Shown: one piece after another, positions 29,716 through 39,708 of the stretch
Layout: the number at the start of each line of letters is the position of its first letter
How positions within the stretch are numbered: the first letter of the stretch is position 1
NCBI GenBank assembly: GCA_021397845.1
Contig: JAHSVC010000030.1
Location: forward strand, 806,001-870,000
DNA from: Areca catechu
Taxonomy: Eukaryota > Streptophyta > Magnoliopsida > Arecales > Arecaceae
DNA length: 64,000 bases
Direction of reading: 5' to 3'
Position numbers and translations under genes: made by a program
Notes under the pieces: generated by a model
What the model saw: the letters and a program-made list of their open reading frames with translations, nothing else
What the model was told of the DNA's origin: nothing
Databases searched by the model: none

Positions 29716-30480
29716 CTAATCTGGATTTGTTTCTACTTGGGTATGGTCAAGGTGAACTAATTCTAGGTCATCTATAGGTATCTCTACTGGACTCAAATTC
29801 TTAATGTCATCTTTAGACTCATCAATGGGCTCAGGAGTTTCTTCCTCTAAATCTTCAATAGGCTCATCATGTTCATACTCCTCTACCAAACTTGGGTCAG
29901 CCTCATATACTTTTACATTGGATTCAACAATGGATTCAGACTCATCTTTATCTAGCTCACCTAGGTATAGGGTGCTGAATGGACACTGGCTAACAAAATA
30001 GCCTAGTTTACGACATCTAAAACAGACCCTCGGGGGATTGGAACTAGACTTGCCTCTACCTTCTTTAAGGGCTATAGTGGAACTAGGCTGAGGTTGGCTC
30101 AGGTTGGGCTGGTTAGGATCTGGTCCTGGGCTAGGGGCACTAGTCCTGAAGGGTTTGTGTTGACTAAAGGGAAGTGAACTAATATTAGGCTCATATCTAG
30201 GGGTACCAATCCTATGGGATTCAAGTTGACTAGGAGAAACTGGCCTAGTACTGGACTCATAGGATGTAGGTTCAGATCTATAGGTTATGGATCCACTAGA
30301 CTCATAGGACATGGGTACATAGGATCTGGGTTCAGAGGATCTGGGTGCATAAGTTCTAGAGTCATAGGATTTGAGCTTAGATCTATAGGTTGTGGATCTC
30401 CTAGAATCAAGGTATGGGGCTCTCCTAGGGTGGGCTCGGGTTAGGTATGGGATGGGGTTTAGGGGTCTTCTCTGTGTTTC
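29716..30480 (-). pseudogene. Element C gag C-terminal half with altered zinc knuckle
   Basis: A 198-codon ORF (30,312-29,716) opens with Ser/Tyr-rich repeats (SYESSG..., SYESSTRP), then CFRCRKLGYFVSQCP (about 30,022-29,978), a CCHC-type knuckle in which the His is Tyr, and an acidic tail (YEADPSLVEEYEHDEP). The Arg/Ser-rich repeats extend upstream to about 30,440. The knuckle change should weaken zinc and RNA binding. The Retrotrans_gag core seen in D is absent. Confidence 0.7.
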
Positions 30481-30639
30481 CTAATTGATTCCCTCCCTAG
30501 TTAAACCTATTGGTGAAGTGGTCAAGCCTAGTGGTTGCTTGGGCATTTGATTAGGTTATTTGGTTTATCTGGGCGGTCAACTGGATGAACTGATTTTGGG
30601 ATTGGGTATTGGACTGGTTAATCTGGGTGGTTAATGGGC

Positions 30640-30730
30640 TGTGGATTGGGCATTCAGTTGGTTCATCTAGTCAAATTGTTCAGTCATGGCCTTCATGAAG
30701 ATCTCAAAGTTGGAGCCCATGGTTGAGCTA
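30640..30730 (-). pseudogene. Element C gag N-terminal remnant
   Basis: On the minus strand MGSNFEIFMKAMTEQFD (starting near 30,722) matches D's MDPNMEIFMRTITDQFRQL. It meets a stop at once. Between it and the knuckle region only degenerate, Asn/Pro-rich sequence remains. Confidence 0.55.
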
Positions 30731-30889
30731 GGTTGGGGTTAGACTGTTGATATTTGGTTCCTAATCTAGTGGTCATGCAATCAATCAAACAAGTTAGTGT
30801 GATGTAGTCGAGCACACAAAGTGGAAATGGGCTACAGTTTGCTAGACCTAGAGCCAAAATTGAATGGGTCTACTCAACTTACACTTAAC

Positions 30890-31998
30890 TCAACAGCTAA
30901 TCCTTCCATTGGCCAGGTAAGAGGTGGGGTGGTGGGAGGGTCCCCCTGCCTGTGATAGGGTCCTAATTAAAACTACCAATCCACTTAGGGCGTTTGCCTC
31001 TGGACCTCTAGCCTTAGATACCAGTTTTCAGTAATAGCTGGGGAATTAGGTGCACTAGTTGGCCCACACAATTTGGACTTGACCTGTTGGTCTCCCTAAG
31101 CTCTCTAGAGCAATTAGGTTACTGATTGATTTAATTAAGGCTTGGGTTTTGATGCTGGGTGGTTGTTTGGGCCCAGGACAGGTGATGAAATCCTGCCCTG
31201 ATCTGAGATAGAAAATTGCCCTTAAGATTAATTGAATGAGATGATGAACATACAATAAAATCAGATGCAATCTAATAACAATCAAAAAATAAAAAATATT
31301 TTTTTGTTTTTTTTATGAGGTGATAAATTAAATTTGAATTGGTTAAGTTATCAAACAAAAATTGGCTTGGGTGAAGTGGGTTGGTAGTTGATTAGGTTTG
31401 GTTTAGTCAGATATGCAGAAACTGAAATTATGTTTGTTTGATACAGAAGTTAGCATGGATTTCAATGCAAAAAGATTCTAAAAAATTTACAAAACAACAG
31501 AGAATGATGAGTGGATGCTTCCTACCAAATTTCATACAAAACTAAAATAGTATTATATTGAAAATCCTAGGGTTCTAACTGGTTGCAGGAAACCATAGAA
31601 TTCTAGTTAGGGTTTCTAGGATGCTAATTTCTTTGTAAATTTTGGTTCTATAAAATCTGGAAAAAATATTATTAAAATAGAGGACTCAACAAAGATGACG
31701 TGATGAAAATTTTAGAGAAAAATAAAATGCTTAAGGTGATGAAATAGACTGAAATGTAGACACCTAATGCAGAGACTGGATTCAAAAATTTCTATGGCAA
31801 AAGAAAATAGGCATGAAAAAAATTGTACAGACTGAAATAAATCATGACAAAATTCTAAAAAATATTATCAATTATGCAAATCTATAAAAGTAAAAATTAA
31901 AATTTTCTGACCTACTTAAATGCAGAAACAGAAAAAAACAGTAAAAACAACATTATATATATAAGAATTACGGGATGCAGAAACTAGCCCTAAAACAT
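30890..31998 (-). other. Element C leader (untranslated)
   Basis: Shared with D (47,390-48,140): CCAGGTAAGAGGTGGGGT near 30,915, CTTAGGGCGTTTGCCTCT near 30,987 and TCCCTAAGCTCTCTAGAG near 31,093. The latter is also in E. A hairpin lies at 31,175-31,199. From 31,260 to 31,998 the sequence is AT-rich with no gene. Confidence 0.6.
31175..31199 (-). ncRNA. Candidate leader hairpin of element C
   Basis: On the transcribed minus strand: arm AGGGCAGG, loop ATTTCATCA, arm CCTGTCCT. All eight positions pair (one as G-U). The structure recurs in D and E. The role is inferred from position between PBS and gag. Confidence 0.45.
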
Positions 31999-32012
31999 GC
32001 TCCAATACCAAA
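31999..32012 (-). other. Primer-binding site of element C
   Basis: The minus strand reads TTTGGTATTGGAGC directly at the LTR edge: the initiator-methionine complement with two changes. Confidence 0.75.
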
Positions 32013-33432
32013 TGATGTGGGACTAATTATGTATGAAATTATTTTTTGTGTATTAGGAATTAAGTTAAGAGTTTGTATCCTAAATTTCAAGCTAATTTAT
32101 TAAGTAGTGAATTCTATAAAATTTTTGGAAGCACGGGTATGCAGAATTAAACCTTAAAAGTGAAGAAATAGGACCGCCAAGGCTAAGAAGCCCTAGTTAG
32201 GACCAATCTTCTGCAATACCACTACCAGAGGAGTCTAGGGGGTGTACCTAGTAGAGATTTGGAGATTGATCCATGAAGAGTTCACTCTACGCTCTCGAAT
32301 GCGGATTCGTAACTTTCAATCCAGTGGCCTGAAAGCTTGCCAATTGGAATCCTGGATTCGTAAACTCTGAGGGACTTGCAAATCACCTAACAATGGTTAA
32401 AAATCAGAGAAGAAACAAGTTTGAAGGCTAAAGAAAGCAAAGGGAAGGAAGGCTTAGAAGTGGGCGGCCAAGAGATGAAGAGGCAGGCGACTTGGAGGCA
32501 GGGCGCAAGGATCACACAGATATCCTGAGGGATCATACAGATACCCTTAATCATACAAATTCACTCAGAATTCATACCAAAGTTGAGAAGAACTCAAGAA
32601 ATTTTTATATTCATTAACATCCAATATACATAAGAGGGGGGCCTTTAAATAGGCTTACAAACTTGGGCTCTAAGTAAGGCATACAAGAGAATTCCCACTA
32701 ATCCTTTTCCTACTCAAATACATAGAGATCTCCTCTTCCAAATAGGTTCAAACTCTCTCTTCTCACTAGGATTACTCCTCTCCTTCTCTTTGACTTGGTC
32801 CAAGGGAGGTGACCATAAGTGGGGTGCTAACATAAGAGATGACCATAAGGAGGGGGCTGAATTTGAGGATGTGCCAGGACTTTGGACGGCCCATTTCAAT
32901 ACTGTGTAGGCTCTAAGGTTCTCCTTGTGTCCATCTCCTCTTGGTGGGCTGATGTACTTGTCATCCAAGTCTTAATGATAGCTCCAAGACTCCTTTCATG
33001 CTTTCCAAGTGGCACAATTATGTGGATGATGAATTCCTTGTAATGGTTAGGATATTATGCTGACTGGCTTCTATAAGTGACTTGAGTCTTCTTACAAAAT
33101 TGGACTGAACTCAATATAAGACTTACAAAATTGGACTGGACTCATAAAACTCAAAACTTATAGGACTCATAAGGCTCACTAAGCATCTAAAACTTGACTC
33201 AATACTCTAATTACAGGACTCAAATATAAAAGGGCCCAAAATGAGATTCAAAGGCCAAGGTATAGACTCAAGTGTAACAAAGCCTATAAAACAAAACTCA
33301 TGGCCCAAATACAAGACTTAAATGGCTAATACAGCCAGATTATTGAATTCAAAGATAAAATTGGAATCATGGCTAAAGGACTCAAAACTCAATGACCCAT
33401 AGTAAACTAGGGTTGACCTGATATCCCCATCA
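32013..33432 (-). repeat. Right LTR of element C (complete, 5' LTR)
   Basis: A complete 1,420-bp LTR from TGATGTGGGACTAATTATG to ATATCCCCATCA. The outer flank is TAGCA (33,433-33,437), which also flanks the inverted copy of the left LTR (12,600-12,604, reverse complement). A TATA-like box lies at 32,642-32,653 on the minus strand. It defines the family used to read 721-1,573, 28,033-28,442 and 11,578-12,599. Confidence 0.9.
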
Positions 33433-33437
33433 TAGCA

Positions 33438-35598
33438 TAATAAGATTCTTTAGTATTAGCTGGAATCTAGAACATGCAAATATTAAATAAATATTAAAAT
33501 ATTAGTAATTGGTAATATCAAAGATCCAATCATACCTTGATAGAACTTTTAATCTATGCTAACACATTTTTCATCATTGTCAAGTTTGTTTGTGGGACTT
33601 ATAATGTTCCAATCTATTTGGTACTTTCTATCCTAAACTTCTTGAGTGATTTCTTGATATACTTGGTTTGTTGATGAAAATACCTTTCTTGGTTGTTTGT
33701 TTGATTTAAAGTTCAAGGAAGAAGGTCAGCTCTTCCATCATGCCCATTTTAAATTCTTCCTACATAAGCTTAGTAAATTTTTGATAAAGTTTCTCATTAG
33801 TAGCACTAAAGATAATATCTTCTATACATATTTGCACTACTAATAGATTATCTTTTTTTCTTTTCAAAAATAAATAGTATCTACACTACCTCCAATAAAA
33901 CCATTTTCAAGTAAAAATTTGCTAAATTTTTCATACCATGCTCTAGGTGCTTGTTTCAAACTATATAAAGTTTTGTTGAGTTTGAAGCATGATTTAGAAA
34001 GATATGACTTTCAAATCTAGGTGGTTGCTCCACAAAAACCTATAAGAAAATATAACAATTTAAGAAAGCACTTTTCACATCCATTTGAAAAAGTTTTAAA
34101 TTCATATCAAGCAAATACAAGTAATAATCTGATGGTTTCCAATATAGCTACAAGAACATAAGTTTCATCAAAATATGTTCCTTCTTCTTAATTTATATCT
34201 CTTAGCTATTAATCTTGCTTTATTTCTAACTATATAATCTTTTTCATCTAGTTTGTTTCTAAAGATTCATTTAGTATCAATAACAGGATGTTCAATAAGT
34301 CTACTAACTAATATCCAAACATTATTTCTTTCAAATTGTTTTAACTTCTCTTGCATAGCTAGCATCCAATTAAGATTTTCATCTTCCTTTATATAATTAG
34401 GTTCAATTTGATAGACAAATGCTAAGTAACCAAAAGTATCTTTAAATAATACTCTTGTTCTACACTTTATGAAGGATTACCAATTATAAGATCTTTAAGA
34501 TGGTAATGTGCAAACCTCCACTCCTTGGACAAATCATCATATTCCTTATTATTGCTTATCTCTTCTCTTATCTTGATTAGGCTTTTCTTTTAAAGCTCAG
34601 CTCCTTCAATCTTTTCTTTTGTTTCTATTTCCTGCATAATCATCGGCCAAAATCTTTCTTATTTGTCATAAAGATAAATATGTATAGCATTCTTCATAAC
34701 TACTATCCATTGTTGAAGATTCTATAAGCTTTACTAATCTGGAGTATCCTATAAAGATCCCTCATCTAACTTAGTAACAAACTTTCTTAAATTTACTTTT
34801 ACCATTATTTAAATGAAGCATCAACAACCAAAATATATAAATAAGTAATATTTGATTTTCTATCATTCCAAAGCTCATAGAAGATTTTCTTCAAAATTGG
34901 ATAGATTAAAACTCGAATTAAAATATAGCATGCAGTGTTGATTGCTTTAGTCCAAATGTACTTTGAAAGATTGCCTTCATACAATATGGTTCAGACCATT
35001 TGTTCTAAGGTTCTATTTTTTTTGCTTAATCATCTTTTATGATGTGTTTCTTTATTGAAAATTATGCTCAATTCCATTCTCATTGTATAAGTTTTCAAAG
35101 TTTTGATTTTCAATTTAATACAATGATCATTACGAATTGAAATGATAGATAAGTTCTTTTGATTCAAAACTTTCTATAGAATTTTAGAGAAAGTGAATGC
35201 TTCATCTTTGTGTGCAAAAATAAGATTTAAGTAAATCTTGAGAAATTATCTACTATCACATGTCCATATTCTTTCTTTCTACCTAGGCTTGTGGTCCTAG
35301 TAGATCCAAATAAGTCTATATGAAATAGTTCCAAAAGTTTAAAGTTGAAATTACTTTTTGGATTTGAAAGATTTTCTAGTTATTTTCCATATTGACATCA
35401 TAAATATGATATTTTCAAAATTCAATTTAGATAAGCTTTTAACTAGATCTTTTGAAATTAATTTTGAAATGATGTTTATATTGGCTAAATAATTATAAGA
35501 ATCTCTTAAAGATGATCGAGTTCTTATCCCTTGAGATGGATCACTAATATAAGATCTTTTGGATGTCTATCAACATACCTCTACTCTTTGGATTGAAT
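33438..35598 (-). pseudogene. SIRE-type copia pol (integrase and RT), heavily decayed
   Basis: Minus-strand copia polyprotein. Order from the right: a short RT-start piece (35,598-35,475, with DPSQGIRTRSSLRDSYNYLA), integrase remains (35,470-34,800: KDLVKSLSKLNFEN, SRFTW-like and TLEQMVxTxLYEGNLSKYIW), a linker, a second RT start (LSKEWRFAHYHLKDLIIGNP near 34,510), LAMQEKLKQFERNNVWILVS (34,340 region), DVKSAFLN (34,080), LNKTLYSLKQAPRAWYEKFS (33,960-33,900) and the end PANTKESYY at the C insertion site. Many stops. RNase H continues in the inverted fragment at 12,600. Confidence 0.8.
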
Positions 35599-35602
35599 AC
35601 CT

Positions 35603-36060
35603 TACTATAAGAAAAGCACTATTAGCAATGGCTAAAAGCTATCACTAATAATAGAATATACCGACCACAGCATCGATGGAAAAAATCACTTTTGCTAATA
35701 TTATTAGTGGTAGAATCTTGGATATTAGTGATGGCATTATCATTACTAATATTTTTTATTATTTTAGAGTAATTTAATTTTTAGAAAAAAATATTATTTA
35801 CTACTTGTCTACTATTAGCAATGGCAGATGCCATCGCTAATAATTTTTAAAATTCCAAGTTTTTATTTTTTGGAAAATTTTTTAGTGACAACATGTTAAT
35901 TTATAGTGGCGGTTAGGTGCTGTCGCTAATAGTTGTCATGTATAGCAAGGTATTTTTGACAGACATTAGCAATGCAATATTTGCCATTCCTAATAAGTCT
36001 ATTACCAATGGCAAATGAGTATTAGCGATGGCATTTGTCATTGCTAATAACCTGCTAAAC
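35603..36060 (+). mobile_element. CACTA-type DNA transposon, one terminal region
   Basis: It starts ACTATAAGAAAAGCACTATT, close to the CACTAxAAGAAAA terminus of plant CACTA elements (first C changed). It is followed by about ten subterminal copies of TTAGC(A/G)ATGGC in both orientations, e.g. a near-perfect palindrome at about 35,812-35,843 (ATTAGCAATGGC...GCCATCGCTAATA). Such arrays bind the CACTA transposase. The opposite terminus is not found, so the element is truncated or very decayed. Confidence 0.75.
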
Positions 36061-36089
36061 CCTCCCCTGTGCCCATTATTTGCTGATTC

Positions 36090-36730
36090 ATGCTTAGACT
36101 GTTCATCTTCCTTTCCCCTTACCATCCCATGGCTCTGTCAATCGCCCCCTCCCCTTTGCTAGCACCTCTCATTGGATGTCTGCTGGTGTATAGAGCACCA
36201 TTGCTAAGCCTTTTCTCCCCCTTTTATGTCGCTGACTCCTCTTCTCCCCTTTTCACGCTGCCGACTCCTCTCCTCCCCTTTTCATGCTACTAAGCTCTCC
36301 TATCCTTCCCTTTTTATGCCACCGACTCCTTTCCTCCCCTTTTCATGCCATTGAGCTCTCCTCTCTTCCCCTTTTCACATCACCAACTCCTCTCCTTGCC
36401 TTTTCATGCCATCAGCTCTCCTCTCCTCTCCTTTTATTACTGCCAAGCCTCTATTCTCTTCCCCTTTTCACCACCATCGAGCCCTTCCCCTCTCATGGCG
36501 TTTTGTCTTCCCTTGCCCCCTCCCCTTTTCACACCTCACGTCCCCATGTCGGTGCCTCTCCATCCACCTCTTGCACCATCTGTACTGCCATCAGTGCCTA
36601 TACTGGTGTTGAGATCTCATGTTGCCCTCCCCCTTCCATGGCTAGCACATCTCCTTCCCACTCTTAGGCTCCCTAGTTTCCTTCTGTTGTCAAGCTCATC
36701 CTCTCGCTATTTTTTATGATCGCATCCCCT
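36090..36730 (+). repeat. CT-rich imperfect tandem repeat
   Basis: Repeats of roughly 35-50 bp built from CTCCTCTCCTCCCCTTTTCA and ATGCCA(C/T)(C/T). Three overlapping 67-127-codon ORFs arise from this composition (Ser/Pro/Leu-rich) and are not genes. Part of it (36,375-36,470) has an inverted copy at 13,243-13,340. Confidence 0.7.
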
Positions 36731-36789
36731 TGCTACCATTTCAAGCCTAACCACCATTTTCAAGCAGGTGCTACCATTTCTATGCCTCG

Positions 36790-37250
36790 TTCTATATTTA
36801 TTTTATTAGTATTATTGACGGCAATGATGACGACAATACAACAATCACCATAAATTATTTTAGAATTAATTAATTAGTTATTTATTTAGTTTATTAAATA
36901 TTCATTAATTGATTATTTATTTAATGACTTATTTAGTTATTTATTTAATTAGTTAATCATTTTAATAATAATTATATTTTTAATCAATTATTTATTTATT
37001 AATTATTAGTTTATTTAGCAAATTAGTTAGTTGTTTTCTCTATCTAATTATTAGTTATTTAATAATTAGTTAATTAAGTAGCTGGATTTTTTACTTGTTT
37101 TTACTTAATTCATTAGTTTTTATTAATTAATTAATAGGGTATTTAGTTAAATAAGTAATTCATTGTTTATTTAATTAATATTTATTAGTTTTTTCTTAAT
37201 TACTTGTTTTATTAATTAATTAGAATAATTATTAATTCAAATAGTTAATT
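36790..37250. repeat. AT-rich TTAATTA/TTATTTAT simple-sequence region
   Basis: Nearly all A/T, with short direct and inverted TTAATTAATTA-like words. Such filler is common inside CACTA elements. No gene is seen. Confidence 0.6.
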
Positions 37251-37664
37251 AGGTATACATGGATGCATGTGGTGCATGCATGGAATTCGAGTCTTGGTAT
37301 ATAGAGTACAAGATAGTGTTCTAAGCTATCTTAATGCCAAGACATGATAATGGACGCTCACCTTGGAATGAAAGATATTAAAAATGGCCAGTGCTCCGCC
37401 TACATAGCTACTATCCTAGCTAGTCGAAGGATAAAGAACTAGAGAGGATGCCGCATCATTGCTCCTTCTCTACTGCTTCAAGAAAAACTAGAGAATTCAT
37501 CTATAGATATTATTTTAATATATATGAACTATACAATATAAATTTTATATATTTTTATATGGGAAGGAGAATTGTGTATATTGGTCAATTGATTGTCTAT
37601 TTTGGATAGTTTAGAAATTACAAATAATTTTATAGGTGGATATATAATGAAATAATAGACTAAG
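37251..37664. other. Unassigned sequence after CACTA region
   Basis: No gene is seen. A GGATGCATGTGGTGCATGCATGG block near 37,260 is a small palindrome-rich patch. Confidence 0.3.
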
Positions 37665-37770
37665 GATTCGATAAAAATTTTGGATAGCATTTTCATTTAG
37701 TTCTCCTCACACATCTTCAGTCATATGAGGAGAACTAAGGAAAATGCTACCATTTTTTTTTTGATTCTCA
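37665..37770. repeat. 106-bp hairpin (MITE-like or small-RNA precursor-like)
   Basis: The left arm core TAGCATTTTCATTTAGTTCT (from 37,685, continuing CCTCA) pairs with 37,726-37,749 (TGAGGAGAACTAAGG then AAAATGCTA); the loop is 16 bases. Weaker pairing extends both arms to about 45 bp. It may be a decayed MITE or a foldback. Confidence 0.65.
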
Positions 37771-39003
37771 TTGCATATTATTTGATTATTGTAATTAACT
37801 TATATAATTAATACAATTTCTAAATGGGATAGGATATATGTTTACCTATTAGTAGTAATAGGATGTATCCAATGATATGAGAAGGTTGCTAGGATATTGA
37901 GTTCATATTCCATCATTAAAGATAAAATTTGAAAGAATGTTAATAATTGGATGTGACATTCCGAATGTGAGATATAAAAGCTTGGATGTCTAAGTGGAGG
38001 TTGTCATTGAGAGGTGCTTGGACTTTGATGTCATCCAAGAAAGGAGAGGTGAGACATTGAAAAAGAGTACTTGAGCAAGGGCAGAATGTTCACGACAGAG
38101 AGGCACAAGAGTGTTTCGCTGAAGGTGAAGCACCGGGAGTTTGAGGTCAAAAAGTTCATCAAAAGTGAAGAGCATTACTAATTTGTCTTTTCAGATATTT
38201 GGGATCTTTCAAATTCTTTGTCTAGTTTTTCATTCACTTGTTCTTTCTCTTCCTCTTCTTTCTGTTCGTCGTCCTTTCTTGGATATAAAAAATCTATCTA
38301 GAAGCAAGGGGGAAAGATGAAGAAGTTGATGAATAATTAGAAGAAAATCTGAAGGATACCAAATATCTAAAATTGATGAGTAGTAATCCTCGCTTATCTT
38401 GAACTTTCGAAGCTCTAATTTTCTACGCTTTACCTCATGTGAAGTATTCCTATACCTCTTCATTGTAAAGATTATGCTTCTACTTAAGTATTCTTCTTTG
38501 AAGCTTCACCTTTCCTTTCTTGGGCTTCACTTCCAAGTTTAAGTATCTCTCAGCGATGGCCTCCATCTAGACATTTAAGCTCTTGTATCTTGCATTTAGA
38601 ATGTCATCTTAGTCATTCTTGTTTGTTTGAGTTTTGCATTTAGTAATTATATATATAATCAGAATCCATGCAACCTTCTCATATCATTTTATTTCTTGCA
38701 TTGCTTTTAATCAATTTAAATATTTGTCCTGCCATGTTAAATGAAAAAATATTTGGAAAATATTTTGCCTTTTATTTGTATATGTAGAATTCTTAGATAG
38801 TATGTCATGGATCATAGTTGGATGGACCGTTGCATAGTCGATGGGAGAGTTTTTGCTGAATATAAGAAGGGTGTCAAGTACTATGATTATGTTTTTAAAA
38901 ATATGGCACTTATTTGATGGTGGGCTTGTTGTCCTTGTAATATGTATCAATAAAGAAATGCATAATAGAGATATAATAACTATCCATTTATATAAGAGTG
39001 GAA
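37771..39003. other. Unclassified intergenic sequence
   Basis: Small ORFs occur on the minus strand (37,990-38,175, 38,230-38,463, 38,711-38,950) without known motifs. A TATCAATAAAGAAATGC block (38,944 on) resembles an LTR polyadenylation area. I cannot assign a family. Confidence 0.35.
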
Positions 39004-39501
39004 GTTAGGAAATGTGTCCTAAAACCAATTATCTGGGTTGTAGACCATTGAGCTCCTTGTAATTTGTATATGAATCATTAATAAACAAAGTTTATTTTTG
39101 GTAGTTCATCATATTATGTACATCTTCCTTTATAAGTTCTTCTGTGATAAAGTCCCTAAAACTACTTCTGATCAACAAAGAAGGATTTATCATAGAGTTT
39201 TTAAACCTATTCATGATTAAATGATATGTTGTTACTTGGGATGATAACGTTTATCAAGTACAGATCATTGTGTACCATATGGATTGGTTATCCTTATAAC
39301 CAAGGAGTGTGGAGACATTGGTGGCATGCAGGTGAATATAGGAGTACACTACACTCAATGTGATCAATTTTATAGAGTACTCTATTATTAAGAGTATCTC
39401 TCAGAAGGATATAGATATAAGTATCCCTCCGACCTAAGTGCAACTCACTGTACTTAGGTGCTAGACTTCCTAGATTTCTAATTGAGTAATGAAATTACTA
39501 G
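39004..39501 (+). repeat. Copia-LTR-like repeat
   Basis: The first 320 bp share ordered blocks with 12,931-13,242 (CCTAAAACCAATTATCTGGG, TTTGTATATGAATCATTAAT, TGATAAAGTCC, TGGTTATCC, AACCAAGGAGTGTGGAGA). Likely a copia LTR fragment of unknown lineage. Confidence 0.55.
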
Positions 39502-39708
39502 GTGTTGACTCCGTTATAGATATTGATGATTAACAAAATACTTAAGTATGTTTGAGTACTAACAGTTCTTTGAAGTATGTTTTGAATAGAAAAAGGTACT
39601 CATCAAATCAACAAAAATTGAATTGCTTGTCAAAGATTGAAGAAGCCCTTTCTATGGTTAAAACATCAGTGTTTAATGGACTTAAATATTTAAGACTTGC
39701 TTGAAAGG
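39502..39708 (+). repeat. Older SIRE-like LTR start
   Basis: Begins TGTTGACTCCGTTATAG and ATTGATGATTAACAAAATAC, a diverged version of the SIRE LTR start that follows at 39,709. It stops after about 200 bp where the younger LTR begins. Confidence 0.6.

Noticed and set aside
36090..36720. Ser/Pro/Leu-rich ORFs of 67-127 codons
   Set aside because: Product of CT-rich tandem sequence; overlapping frames all open, no conserved motif.
38230..38463. 77-codon Lys/Arg-rich minus-strand ORF as a small host gene
   Set aside because: No recognisable domain, no promoter or splice evidence, and surroundings are repeat-like.
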